Shown: piece after piece, positions 1-5,437 of the stretch
Numbering within the stretch: position 1 is the first letter of the stretch
Layout: every line of letters begins with the position of its first letter
From: an uncultured Clostridia bacterium
Lineage (GTDB): Bacteria; Bacillota; Clostridia; UBA1381
Length of the DNA: 7,276 nucleotides
Reading direction: 5' to 3'
NCBI GenBank assembly: GCA_934481375.1
Contig: CAKSPN010000086.1
Location: 1 to 7,276, forward strand
Translations under genes and position numbers: made by a program
Notes under the pieces: generated by a model
Seen by the model: the letters and a program-made list of their open reading frames with translations, nothing else
Told to the model about the DNA's origin: nothing
The model's database searches: none

Positions 1-34
1 ATAAAAAGTCTGAAAAAACACGATGGAAGGGTAC

Positions 35-82
35 ACCCAAACTTTCCGGCGCCAAATTCGGTTTTACCGAATTTAATTGGGT
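35..82. promoter_or_regulatory. Nested inverted repeat in the leader upstream of the YgjV-family gene
   Basis: Bases 54-62 (AAATTCGGT) and 66-74 (ACCGAATTT) are a perfect 9-base inverted repeat around a TTT loop. Outside it, ACCCAA at 35-40 can pair with TTGGGT at 77-82. The structure ends a few bases before the ribosome binding site (88-97). It is not followed by a T-run, so it does not look like a simple terminator. It could be a dyad operator or a leader RNA structure; I do not recognise a known riboswitch class. No convincing promoter is visible in bases 1-105, and the transcript may start outside the window. The rest of this stretch shows no gene. Confidence 0.4.
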
Positions 83-105
83 ATTCTAAAGGAGGTGTCA
101 GAGAA

Positions 106-615
106 TTGGGTGCTAATTTAATAGGCGCTCTCGGTATCGCCGCTAATATGCTTATATATCAGCAGAGAACCGGCAAAAATCTTCTTATATTTAAGATGAT
201 TTCGGATTTTTTGTGGGCGGCTCATTATTTTCTGTTAAGTGCAAATGCCGCAGCGGCTATAGCGGTTATCGGAATATTTCGTGAGATTGTTTTTTGCAAT
301 CAAGAGAAAAAATGGGCAAAAAGCAAGTTGTGGCCTGTATTCTTTTTGATTTGCAGTGCTGCATCGTCTGCTCTTACATGGAAAAGCTTTTTCAGTATTC
401 TGCCTGCCGTAGCGTCAATTATATCGGTTGTAAGTTTTTGGAGAAACAATCCGCATCTGTCACGTTGTCTTGCGTTTCCAATTTCCGTGTCGATGCTTAC
501 ATACGATTTCACCTGCAGGTCATATATGGGAATTGCAAATGAAATTTTCACACTGATTTCCGCAGTTGCAGGTATCGTTCGGTACTCTTTGCCGAAGCAT
601 AAAATATATAAGTAA
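106..615 (+). CDS. YgjV-family inner membrane protein
   Basis: A 169-residue, very hydrophobic protein whose layout resembles the YgjV family of bacterial inner membrane proteins, for which I know of no established biochemical function. About six membrane-spanning stretches can be seen, near residues 4-19, 31-60 (possibly two), 75-92, 95-111, 118-135 and 141-160. The loops are short and basic, and the tail is basic (SLPKHKIYK). E. coli YgjV is about 180 residues, so this is near full length. The start is TTG at 106, chosen because AAAGGAGGTG (88-97) lies 8 bases upstream. The frame is open to the window edge but has no ATG or GTG there, and the upstream residues do not look membrane-like. It is convergent with the flavodoxin-like gene and shares its terminator hairpin. 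The family call is from remembered similarity of the N-terminal half (first loop plus the LSANAAAAIAVIGIFRE-like segment) and is moderately secure. Confidence 0.7.
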   Translation: MGANLIGALGIAANMLIYQQRTGKNLLIFKMISDFLWAAHYFLLSANAAAAIAVIGIFREIVFCNQEKKWAKSKLWPVFFLICSAASSALTWKSFFSILPAVASIISVVSFWRNNPHLSRCLAFPISVSMLTYDFTCRSYMGIANEIFTLISAVAGIVRYSLPKHKIYK

Positions 616-1233
616 TTCACACTCCGATGTGAAACAAAAAAATAACGGACAAAGCAGTATTAATACTGCTTTGTCCGTACCGATAGGTTTTTTTAAAACA
701 TTTTTGCCCATATTATAGGCGTCATTCATTGCCTGTGTGGTTTTTACTTCGCCGGGAGTGTAAACACCGTTTCCGATAATAACGCCTTTTTCGACTGCGC
801 CGTCAACACAGTCCGCATACCCTCTGAAACAGGCAAGAGTTGTATCGGCAGAGGAGATGTCCGTATCCGCCATTGTGATGATATAGTAAAATTCCTTGTT
901 CTTCACTTCAAGCCAGCGTGCAACCGTTCGGTCGATAACCGCTTTAAGCTGTGCGTCAATGGAGTAGAAGTAGACGGGGCTTGCAAGCACCAAAACGTCT
1001 GCGTCAATCATTTTCTGCAAGACCTCTGCCATATCGTCCTTGTGAGCACATTCTCCGCCGTGGGCGCTGCAATGGTAACAACCCGAACAGGGCGCAATCT
1101 TTTTTGTTGATACTCTGATTTTTTCAACTTCGTTGCTCGAGTCCCTTGCGCCTTTCATAAATTCATCGCATAATATATCGGAATTGCCGTTTTTTCTCGG
1201 ACTTCCCGACAGAATTAAAACTTTTTTACTCAT
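520..1233 (-). CDS. Flavodoxin-like NAD(P)H/FMN oxidoreductase (iron-sulfur flavoprotein type), normal stop codon lost
   Basis: The first 179 residues (1233 down to 697) form a complete flavodoxin-fold reductase. The N-terminal strand and FMN phosphate loop are KKVLILSGSPRKNGNSD (3-19). A cysteine cluster, C49-x2-C52-x2-C55-x6-C62, matches the iron-sulfur flavoprotein group, and SPVYFYS (85-91) is the flavin-contacting loop. Such proteins transfer electrons from NAD(P)H or ferredoxin to quinones, nitro compounds or other acceptors in the cytoplasm; the substrate here is unknown. The ATG at 1233 has a GAGGGGG ribosome site 7-8 bases upstream. The family usually ends near MGKNV/I followed by stop. 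Here GTT (699-697) is followed by TTAAAA instead of TAA, so the frame runs on for 58 codons, through the terminator hairpin (645-678) and 96 bases antisense into the YgjV gene. That tail shows no family resemblance. One extra T in the GTTTTAA run would explain it. The gene follows an aldo/keto reductase remnant by 15 bases, likely an old operon. Confidence 0.8.
   Translation of the reverse strand: MSKKVLILSGSPRKNGNSDILCDEFMKGARDSSNEVEKIRVSTKKIAPCSGCYHCSAHGGECAHKDDMAEVLQKMIDADVLVLASPVYFYSIDAQLKAVIDRTVARWLEVKNKEFYYIITMADTDISSADTTLACFRGYADCVDGAVEKGVIIGNGVYTPGEVKTTQAMNDAYNMGKNVLKKPIGTDKAVLILLCPLFFCFTSECELLIYFMLRQRVPNDTCNCGNQCENFICNSHI
645..678. terminator. Bidirectional hairpin terminator between convergent genes
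   Basis: Bases 645-661 and 662-678 are a perfect 17-base inverted repeat with essentially no spacer; the loop forms from the central bases. On the minus strand the hairpin is followed by TTA and then seven T's (plus-strand A's 636-642), a textbook intrinsic terminator for the flavodoxin-like gene. On the plus strand seven T's (688-694) come 9 bases after the hairpin, so termination of the YgjV-family gene is plausible but weaker. Oddly, the minus-strand reading frame passes straight through this hairpin without a stop. Confidence 0.85.
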
Positions 1234-1248
1234 TGTAAATCCCCCTCT

Positions 1249-1449
1249 CTATTTGTGAAGTTTCAGACCATGAAGCCTTTTCACAAACTTCGGGTCATAG
1301 TGGTTCACGATTCCGCTTTGGCCTGTGTCAAGCTTTGCAATTTTTTCTGTATCTTCTTCGGAAAGTGTGAAATCCCAAATATCAAAATTTTGTTCCGTTC
1401 TTTCCTTGTGCGTGGATTTCAGGATTACAACAACGCCACGCTGCACATT
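1249..1449 (-). pseudogene. Aldo/keto reductase, C-terminal remnant (5' part deleted)
   Basis: The 66 codons starting with NVQRGVVVILKSTHKER are the C-terminal end of an aldo/keto reductase. They cover the strand with the NADP-binding K-S motif (P/L-KSTHKER), the FTLSEEDTEKI helix and the typical DTGQSGIVNHYDPKFVK tail, ending at a normal TAG (1251-1249). Full-length members are about 270-290 residues, so roughly three quarters, with the catalytic Tyr, Asp, Lys and His, is missing. In the same frame the reading continues upstream to a TTG at 1554 with no ribosome site; those 35 codons are only the antisense of an SLH domain, so a 101-residue protein is not a real product. The change of P to L before KST fits relaxed selection. 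The remnant ends 15 bases before the flavodoxin-like gene, with which it was probably co-transcribed. Confidence 0.85.
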
Positions 1450-1450
1450 A

Positions 1451-1558
1451 AAAGGAATAATGCAGGGCAAAGACAATAACCGCTTTGCACCGCAGGACAA
1501 TGCAACAAGATCCGAGGCGGCGGCAATACTCAACAGATTTCTTGCCGCAGACAAATGA
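1451..1558 (+). pseudogene. SLH (S-layer homology) domain protein, C-terminal remnant
   Basis: Thirty-five in-frame codons read KGIMQGKDNNRF, then APQDNATRSEAAAILNRF and a short LAADK tail to TGA at 1556-1558. This is the second half of an SLH domain: G-I-x-x-G, F-x-P-x-x-x-x-TR-x-E-A-A-x-x-L-x-R-F. SLH domains anchor surface proteins to cell-wall polymers in Firmicutes and usually occur as three copies at a protein end. Everything 5' of about base 1451 is gone; upstream in this frame the sequence is only the antisense of the aldo/keto reductase. A hairpin terminator begins 18 bases after the stop, so the fragment kept its own 3' end. There is no start or ribosome site of its own, so it is almost certainly not expressed as a protein. 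Confidence 0.75.
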
Positions 1559-1576
1559 TTTTCAGTGAATAAAATT

Positions 1577-1609
1577 AACGGAGTGAATTAAATCACATCT
1601 CCGTTTTTA
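1577..1609 (+). terminator. Intrinsic terminator of the SLH remnant
   Basis: AACGGAG (1577-1583) pairs with CTCCGTT (1599-1605), an inner TGA/TCA pairing is possible, and the hairpin is followed by TTTTAT. The T-run favours plus-strand termination, downstream of the SLH remnant. Read on the minus strand the hairpin is followed by AATTTTATTC, a weaker U-tract. It would be the only terminator candidate for the isomerase/oxidoreductase operon ending at 1634, so some read-through toward the remnant and the flavodoxin-like gene is possible. Confidence 0.65.
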
Positions 1610-1633
1610 TTGCGCCCTGTACGGGAAGCCGTA

Positions 1634-2482
1634 TTAATCCTCGATTGAGCGTAAGAACGAAAGCACTTTTTTCAGCGAGGGAATACATTCCTCCGCACCC
1701 TCGTATTCAAGCGAGAAAATACCGTTATATCCGGCTCTTTTCAGTATGGCGATGCATTGCTTAACGGGAACATCGCCGAAGCCTGCCGGCGCTCCCTCGA
1801 TTTTATTGCAGCCTCGTGTTACTATGCAGCCGTCGCTCGTGTGGTCAAAGCCGTGAACGTAAAAATCCTTGATGTGTACGTGGAATGCATAGGGAGCAAT
1901 TCGTGAAACTGCGGCGGCGGGACTTTCGTCAACGCAGAGGAAATTGCCTATATCGCACAAAATACCGAAATTGGGGTGGTTTACCGCATTAAACAGCTTT
2001 TCAATTCTTATGCTGTCCTGGCAAACAAAGCCGTGATTTTCAACCATGGTCTTTATCCCTTTGGCTTGTGCGTAATCCGCAACCTTTCGGATATTCTCCG
2101 CAAGTTCGTTAAGGCTCAAATCAAAGCTTCTGTATTTATGCTGTTCAAAATATGCGTCATGGCGCATAAGCTTAACGCCGAGCGCCTCGGCAATATCCAC
2201 CTTTTCCGTAACCGCCTTGATTTCTTTTTCCGTTTCCTCGTCGGAGTCGGTTATAAGACGGGCGCCGACCGTATATGCGGCAATTTCAATTCCTGCCTTT
2301 TGCGCCCTTTCCCGTATAAGCTTTGCATATTCCGTTTTTGTGTATCCCTCCTCGGGGCATAGGTCGATAAATTCAACAGCGTCAAATCCGAGTTCCTTTG
2401 CTTTTTCAACGCAGTCGGCCTGCGTCATTTCGCCTTTTCCTATCAGCTGTGAAAATGAATATGAGCTTACGCCTATTTTCAT
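1634..2482 (-). CDS. Sugar phosphate isomerase/epimerase, xylose isomerase-like TIM barrel (first of two)
   Basis: A 282-residue protein of the AP endonuclease 2 / xylose isomerase-like TIM-barrel superfamily (the group that includes IolE, IolI and tagatose epimerases). It opens with MKIGVSSYSF (strand 1). Likely metal ligands are E148 in MVENHG, D177 in LCDIGN, H203 in HVHIKD and E259 in SLEYEG, the usual Glu-Asp-His-Glu set for a divalent metal; H108 in LMRHDA is a further active-site candidate. Length and all four ligands are intact, so it should be an active isomerase, epimerase, dehydratase or lyase acting on a sugar or cyclitol. The ATG at 2482 has AAGGAGG (2491-2497) 8 bases upstream. 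It is the last gene of a three-gene minus-strand operon, 13 bases after the oxidoreductase, whose stop lies in this gene's ribosome site. The substrate cannot be assigned. Confidence 0.85.
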   Translation of the reverse strand: MKIGVSSYSFSQLIGKGEMTQADCVEKAKELGFDAVEFIDLCPEEGYTKTEYAKLIRERAQKAGIEIAAYTVGARLITDSDEETEKEIKAVTEKVDIAEALGVKLMRHDAYFEQHKYRSFDLSLNELAENIRKVADYAQAKGIKTMVENHGFVCQDSIRIEKLFNAVNHPNFGILCDIGNFLCVDESPAAAVSRIAPYAFHVHIKDFYVHGFDHTSDGCIVTRGCNKIEGAPAGFGDVPVKQCIAILKRAGYNGIFSLEYEGAEECIPSLKKVLSFLRSIED

Positions 2483-2495
2483 ATCGTCCGCCTCC

Positions 2496-3560
2496 TTATT
2501 CGATTATTGCTTCGTGACCCGTTTTTGCGGACTCATAAAGCGCATCGAGGATTTTCATAATAATAACGCCGTCCTCAGCCTTTGACCTGCATTCGCATCT
2601 GCCCAGACAGCAGTCGACAAAGTGATTGATTTCCGCATCAAACATAGGCTCTGCGTCAATGTAGCTTTCCGTATCTATGATTTTTGAATCAGTCATAAAG
2701 CCGTTAATATCGGTATAAAGAGTCATGGTATCAAGGCAAAGACCGCCCTTTGTGCCGTAAAGCGTTCTGCCGCCGGAGGGTTCGCCGTTGAGTGCGTAGC
2801 TTGTTTCCAAAAGCGTTGTCGCACCGTTGTCGTAACGGATAATGCCGACAGCTGCGGATTCAACATCGCAAATATCCTTTTTGGGATCGGCGCCCTTGGG
2901 ATACCAGCCGACACGTGTTTTAAGGCCGGCACGCTCTTTATGCAGAAGATTGCTTGCGGCGGCGTAAACCGAAACCGGCTTGGGATTTCCCATAAGATAG
3001 CGTGTAAGATCGAGCGGATGAACGCCTATATCGATAATGGGTCCGCCGCCCGAGCGTGCTCTGTCGGAAAACCAGCCGCCGGGGTTGCCGTTTCTTCTTA
3101 CGTATACTGCCTTTGAATAGTATATATCGCCGAGGTATCCGCTGTCGATAAAATCCTTTGCGATTTTTGCTTCGTTTGAAAATCTCGTTACAAAGCCGAG
3201 CATAAGCAGCTTTCCGCTTTTGTCCGCCGCATCCTTCATTTTCTGCGCCTCAACGGTATTCATAGCCATAGGCTTTTCGCAGAGACAGTCAAGCCCGGCG
3301 TTCAAAACCTTAATTGTACATTCTTCGTGGCTGCAGTTCCAGACGCAGACATCGCACGCGTCAAGCTGTTCCGAATTGAGCATATCGTCAACCGAAAGAT
3401 AGCGCTTTTCAATGCCGAATCTGTCGGCGGTTTCGTTAAGCGTTTCTTCGTTGATGTCGCAGATTGCGGCAATTTCGACCTCGCTGTTTTTCGCATAGCT
3501 TTCGAGATGTGTGTTTGCAATGTTGCCCGCACCGATTAAACCTACTCTTAATTTTTTCAT
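2496..3560 (-). CDS. Gfo/Idh/MocA family NAD(P)-dependent oxidoreductase
   Basis: A 354-residue, two-domain dehydrogenase of the glucose-fructose oxidoreductase / inositol dehydrogenase / MocA family. The N-terminal Rossmann domain starts with RVGLIGAGNIANTH (G-x-G-x-x-A, residues 5-18), and D35 in AICDIN after the second strand suggests NAD preference. CEKPMAMN (94-101) carries the conserved E-K-P with catalytic Lys96. The C-terminal domain holds GGWFSDRARSGGGPIIDIGVHPLD (161-184), with Asp177 and His181 as the expected catalytic pair. Length is typical. Such enzymes oxidise or reduce a ring hydroxyl of sugars, inositols or glycosides, often at C3. The ATG at 3560 has AGGAGGA (3568-3574) 7 bases upstream and overlaps the stop of the preceding gene (ATGA), so translation is coupled. 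Lying between two TIM-barrel isomerases, it probably works with them in one route. The exact substrate is unknown. Confidence 0.9.
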   Translation of the reverse strand: MKKLRVGLIGAGNIANTHLESYAKNSEVEIAAICDINEETLNETADRFGIEKRYLSVDDMLNSEQLDACDVCVWNCSHEECTIKVLNAGLDCLCEKPMAMNTVEAQKMKDAADKSGKLLMLGFVTRFSNEAKIAKDFIDSGYLGDIYYSKAVYVRRNGNPGGWFSDRARSGGGPIIDIGVHPLDLTRYLMGNPKPVSVYAAASNLLHKERAGLKTRVGWYPKGADPKKDICDVESAAVGIIRYDNGATTLLETSYALNGEPSGGRTLYGTKGGLCLDTMTLYTDINGFMTDSKIIDTESYIDAEPMFDAEINHFVDCCLGRCECRSKAEDGVIIMKILDALYESAKTGHEAIIE

Positions 3561-4408
3561 ATCATTGTCCTCCTAAGAAAATTTACCGCTGTGGTTATGT
3601 CCGCTTCGGGATTTTCGCCGACTTCACGCTCTATTGTAAGAAATCCCGTATATCCTATATCCTCCAAAGCCTTAAGATAAGCGGGGAAGTCGACCGAACC
3701 CGTTCCGAGCGGAACCTCCTCAAAATATTTAACCTCCCAAACGTCCTCCGGAATGGGATGAACCGCCCTGTAGATAAATTCGGGGTTGCATTTTTTGAGC
3801 ATACGCCCGTCCTTAGCGTGGGTGTGGACAATATAATCCTTAAGGTTATGAACCGCACCGACGGGATTATCGCCCGTAACCATAACGAGATTTGCCGGGT
3901 CAAGATTTACGCCTACGCCCCTTGAGCCGAGCGAATCGAGAAAACCCTTGAGCGTTGCCGATGTTTCCGGCCCCGTTTCGATTGCAAAGTGAGCATTGAG
4001 AGAATCCGCATATTCCGCAAGCTCGGCACACGCCGATTGCATAATTTTGTATCTCTCGTTTGCCGAATCCTCCGGAACAACGCCGATATGCGTTGTAACA
4101 ATATCGGTTTCAAGTTCCTTTGCCAAATCGAGTATTCGCTTTGAGCGTTCGATAAGCTCTGGGTTAAGCTCCTTGTTTCCGAAGCCTTTGCCCAAATCGC
4201 CGCACAGAGCGGAAAATTTAAGCCCGTTATCCTTAACGAAAGAAAGAAGCTCTCTGCCTTTTGCTCCGAGAAGGTTTTCGGGAGCGTTTTCGCCTTGCGT
4301 GCAGTAAAGCTGCAATCCGTCAACACCCAAAGCAGCGGCTTTTTTTATTGCGCTGCGTGTGTCGCATCTGAAAGATTCGACAATTACGCCGATAGGAAAT
4401 TTATACAT
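3557..4408 (-). CDS. Sugar phosphate isomerase/epimerase, xylose isomerase-like TIM barrel (second)
   Basis: A 283-residue TIM-barrel protein of the same superfamily as the gene at 1634-2482 but clearly different in sequence, so not a recent duplicate. Barrel landmarks are MYKFPIGVIVESF (strand 1), THIGVVP (H107), AIETGPE (E144), VNLDPAN (D170), HTHAKDG (H197) and LTIEREVG (E260). The Glu-Asp-His-Glu metal set is complete. The loop EVPLGTGSVDFPAYLKAL (231-248) is typical of sugar epimerase/isomerase relatives in catabolic clusters. The ATG at 4408 has CGGAGG 7-8 bases upstream. It is the first gene of the minus-strand operon; its TGA overlaps the next ATG by 4 bases. It lies 115 bases from the divergent AraC-type regulator, which probably controls it. 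Its reaction is likely metal-dependent isomerisation, epimerisation or elimination on the oxidoreductase's substrate or product; this is inference. Confidence 0.85.
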   Translation of the reverse strand: MYKFPIGVIVESFRCDTRSAIKKAAALGVDGLQLYCTQGENAPENLLGAKGRELLSFVKDNGLKFSALCGDLGKGFGNKELNPELIERSKRILDLAKELETDIVTTHIGVVPEDSANERYKIMQSACAELAEYADSLNAHFAIETGPETSATLKGFLDSLGSRGVGVNLDPANLVMVTGDNPVGAVHNLKDYIVHTHAKDGRMLKKCNPEFIYRAVHPIPEDVWEVKYFEEVPLGTGSVDFPAYLKALEDIGYTGFLTIEREVGENPEADITTAVNFLRRTMI

Positions 4409-4424
4409 TTTTATACCTCCGTAC

Positions 4425-4453
4425 TTGTATTTTCGATAATACTAATGTATAAT
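4425..4453 (+). promoter_or_regulatory. Sigma-A-type promoter of the AraC-family regulator gene
   Basis: TTGTAT (4425-4430), a 17-base spacer and a perfect TATAAT (4448-4453) on the plus strand. Transcription would begin near 4460, leaving a leader of about 64 bases before the ATG at 4524. Confidence 0.75.
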
Positions 4454-4472
4454 ATTTATACGGGAAATTCAA
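4446..4472 (-). promoter_or_regulatory. Possible promoter of the isomerase/oxidoreductase operon
   Basis: Read on the minus strand, TTGAAT (4472-4467) and TATACA (4451-4446) could be -35 and -10 boxes with a 15-base spacer, shorter than the ideal 17. It would place the start about 30 bases before the ATG at 4408. It overlaps the divergent promoter and the palindrome at 4447-4461, as expected if transcription is activator-dependent. Weak on sequence alone. Confidence 0.3.
4447..4461. promoter_or_regulatory. Palindromic operator candidate in the divergent intergenic region
   Basis: GTATAA-TAT-TTATAC is a perfect 6+3+6 dyad. It covers the -10 box of the plus-strand promoter and part of the possible minus-strand promoter, so a protein bound there could control both directions. 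AraC-family proteins more often bind direct repeats, so the binder is not certain; the AT-rich dyad may also arise by chance from overlapping -10 boxes. Confidence 0.35.
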
Positions 4473-4523
4473 TATGTGATTTTGCTTTTGTTTAACACAA
4501 TATTGCTTTTTGGGAGTGATTTG

Positions 4524-5309
4524 ATGGAAATTTTCTACGAGGCGCACAATATCGGCGGGGAAAGACCGTATATTTATCATACCTGCGACTGCGGAAGCGC
4601 ATCTCACTGGCACGAGAATGTGGAAATACTGCAGTTTTTCCGCAGTGGAAATATTATCTGTGACGGAAACAATATTGCTGTTCCGCCCGGAGGGTTTGCA
4701 ATCATAAGCTCGGAAGCGGTGCATTCCGTGAATTGGCAGACGAAAGCATTTTACAATTGCTTTATTGCGGACAGTGCGTTTCTTCTCAAAAACGGAATAG
4801 ATGTGCGGAGACTGGAGTTTGAGCCTTGCGTATGCGACGAAAAGCTGACTGCCCTTTACGAACGGCTCTCGTCGGAGCTTGAGAACGAAGACGGCTTTTT
4901 TGAGGCAGGAACAAAAGCGGCTATGCTTAATCTTATGGTGTATCTCTGCCGCAGGTACAGCCGTGATAGGACATCGGACAGCGGAGGAAATCCGAACATT
5001 AAAAAAGCGATTGTCTATATAAATTCAAATGTCAGCAAGCGTATGACGATTGACGAGATTGCGTCATATGCGGCTTTGAGCAAATACTATTTCTGCCGTG
5101 AGTTTAAAAAGGCTACCGGTTATTCGGTGGTGCAATATATAAATATTATACGGTGCCGCACCGCCGAAAAAATGCTCTCCTCGGGCGAGTTTACCGTAAG
5201 CGAGGCGGCAGAGGCGATGGGGTATGACAATTTGTCGTATTTCACCAGAACATTCAAAAGCATTATCGGACGTCTGCCGGGCGAATACAAAAAGTCCGTT
5301 CGGAATTGA
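4524..5309 (+). CDS. AraC-family transcriptional regulator with N-terminal cupin domain
   Basis: A 261-residue regulator. The N-terminal half is a cupin-like sensor domain, seen in HWHENVEILQFFRSG (28-42), PPGGFAIISSEAVHSV (54-69) and the following strands. The C-terminal 100 residues hold the two AraC helix-turn-helix motifs: MTIDEIASYAALSKYYFCREF (174-194) and TVSEAAEAMGYDNLSYFTRTF (224-244), followed by the family-typical GRLPGEYKK. It binds DNA in the cytoplasm and probably senses a sugar-like ligand. ATG 4524 was chosen because GGGAG (4512-4516) lies 7 bases upstream; a frame extension to an earlier ATG at 4476 would add a leucine-rich stretch with no ribosome site and no cupin match. 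It is divergent from the three-gene isomerase/oxidoreductase operon, which it likely activates in the presence of substrate. No clear terminator follows; hisZ has its own promoter downstream. Confidence 0.9.
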   Translation: MEIFYEAHNIGGERPYIYHTCDCGSASHWHENVEILQFFRSGNIICDGNNIAVPPGGFAIISSEAVHSVNWQTKAFYNCFIADSAFLLKNGIDVRRLEFEPCVCDEKLTALYERLSSELENEDGFFEAGTKAAMLNLMVYLCRRYSRDRTSDSGGNPNIKKAIVYINSNVSKRMTIDEIASYAALSKYYFCREFKKATGYSVVQYINIIRCRTAEKMLSSGEFTVSEAAEAMGYDNLSYFTRTFKSIIGRLPGEYKKSVRN

Positions 5310-5330
5310 ATTTTTGACAGGCGGACGAGC

Positions 5331-5361
5331 ATTCGGAAAAATTTCGGACAAAATTTTCGAA
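5331..5361 (+). repeat. Short degenerate repeats just upstream of the hisZ promoter
   Basis: Three loosely similar units spaced 10-12 bases apart: ATTCGGAAAA (5331), ATTTCGGACAAA (5341) and ATTTTCGAAAG (5353). They end 6 bases before the -35 box. The helical spacing of A/T-tracts fits an UP element or bent DNA that boosts the promoter, or a regulator site. The match is approximate. Confidence 0.3.
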
Positions 5362-5366
5362 AGCTA

Positions 5367-5395
5367 TTGACTTTATCGATTTAGCGTGGTAAAAT
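5367..5395 (+). promoter_or_regulatory. Sigma-A-type promoter of the his operon
   Basis: TTGACT (5367-5372), a 17-base spacer and TAAAAT (5390-5395). Transcription would start near 5402, only about 36 bases before the hisZ ATG. That is too short for a T-box or a leader-peptide attenuator, so any control by histidine must act at the promoter or on the enzyme. Confidence 0.8.
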
Positions 5396-5437
5396 ATTAA
5401 TACGATAAAACCTAAAACGAATTTTGGGGGGATATGA

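Noticed and set aside
520..696. The 58-codon tail of the oxidoreductase as a functional domain
   Set aside because: It is made of a terminator hairpin and the antisense of the YgjV-family gene and shows no resemblance to a known domain.
1249..1554. A 101-residue minus-strand protein as one real gene
   Set aside because: Its first 35 residues are only the antisense of an SLH domain, the TTG start has no ribosome site, and the rest is a truncated aldo/keto reductase.
1325..1558. A 77-residue plus-strand protein
   Set aside because: Only the last 35 codons match the SLH family; the earlier part is antisense to the aldo/keto reductase and has no ribosome site.
1976..2585. Plus-strand open frames inside the isomerase and oxidoreductase genes
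   Set aside because: They are antisense shadows of well-supported minus-strand enzymes, with no ribosome sites or family features.
4476..4523. A 16-residue N-terminal extension of the AraC regulator (hydrophobic, signal-like)
   Set aside because: There is no ribosome site before 4476, while ATG 4524 has a well-placed GGGAG and starts at the usual cupin position.
4401..4724. A 107-residue minus-strand frame overlapping the AraC gene
   Set aside because: It is antisense to the cupin domain and promoter region, has no family features and would cover both divergent promoters.
5294..5326. Possible terminator after the AraC gene (GTCCG pairing with CGGAC)
   Set aside because: The stem is only 5 bases with a long loop, and the T-run is inside the loop rather than after the stem.
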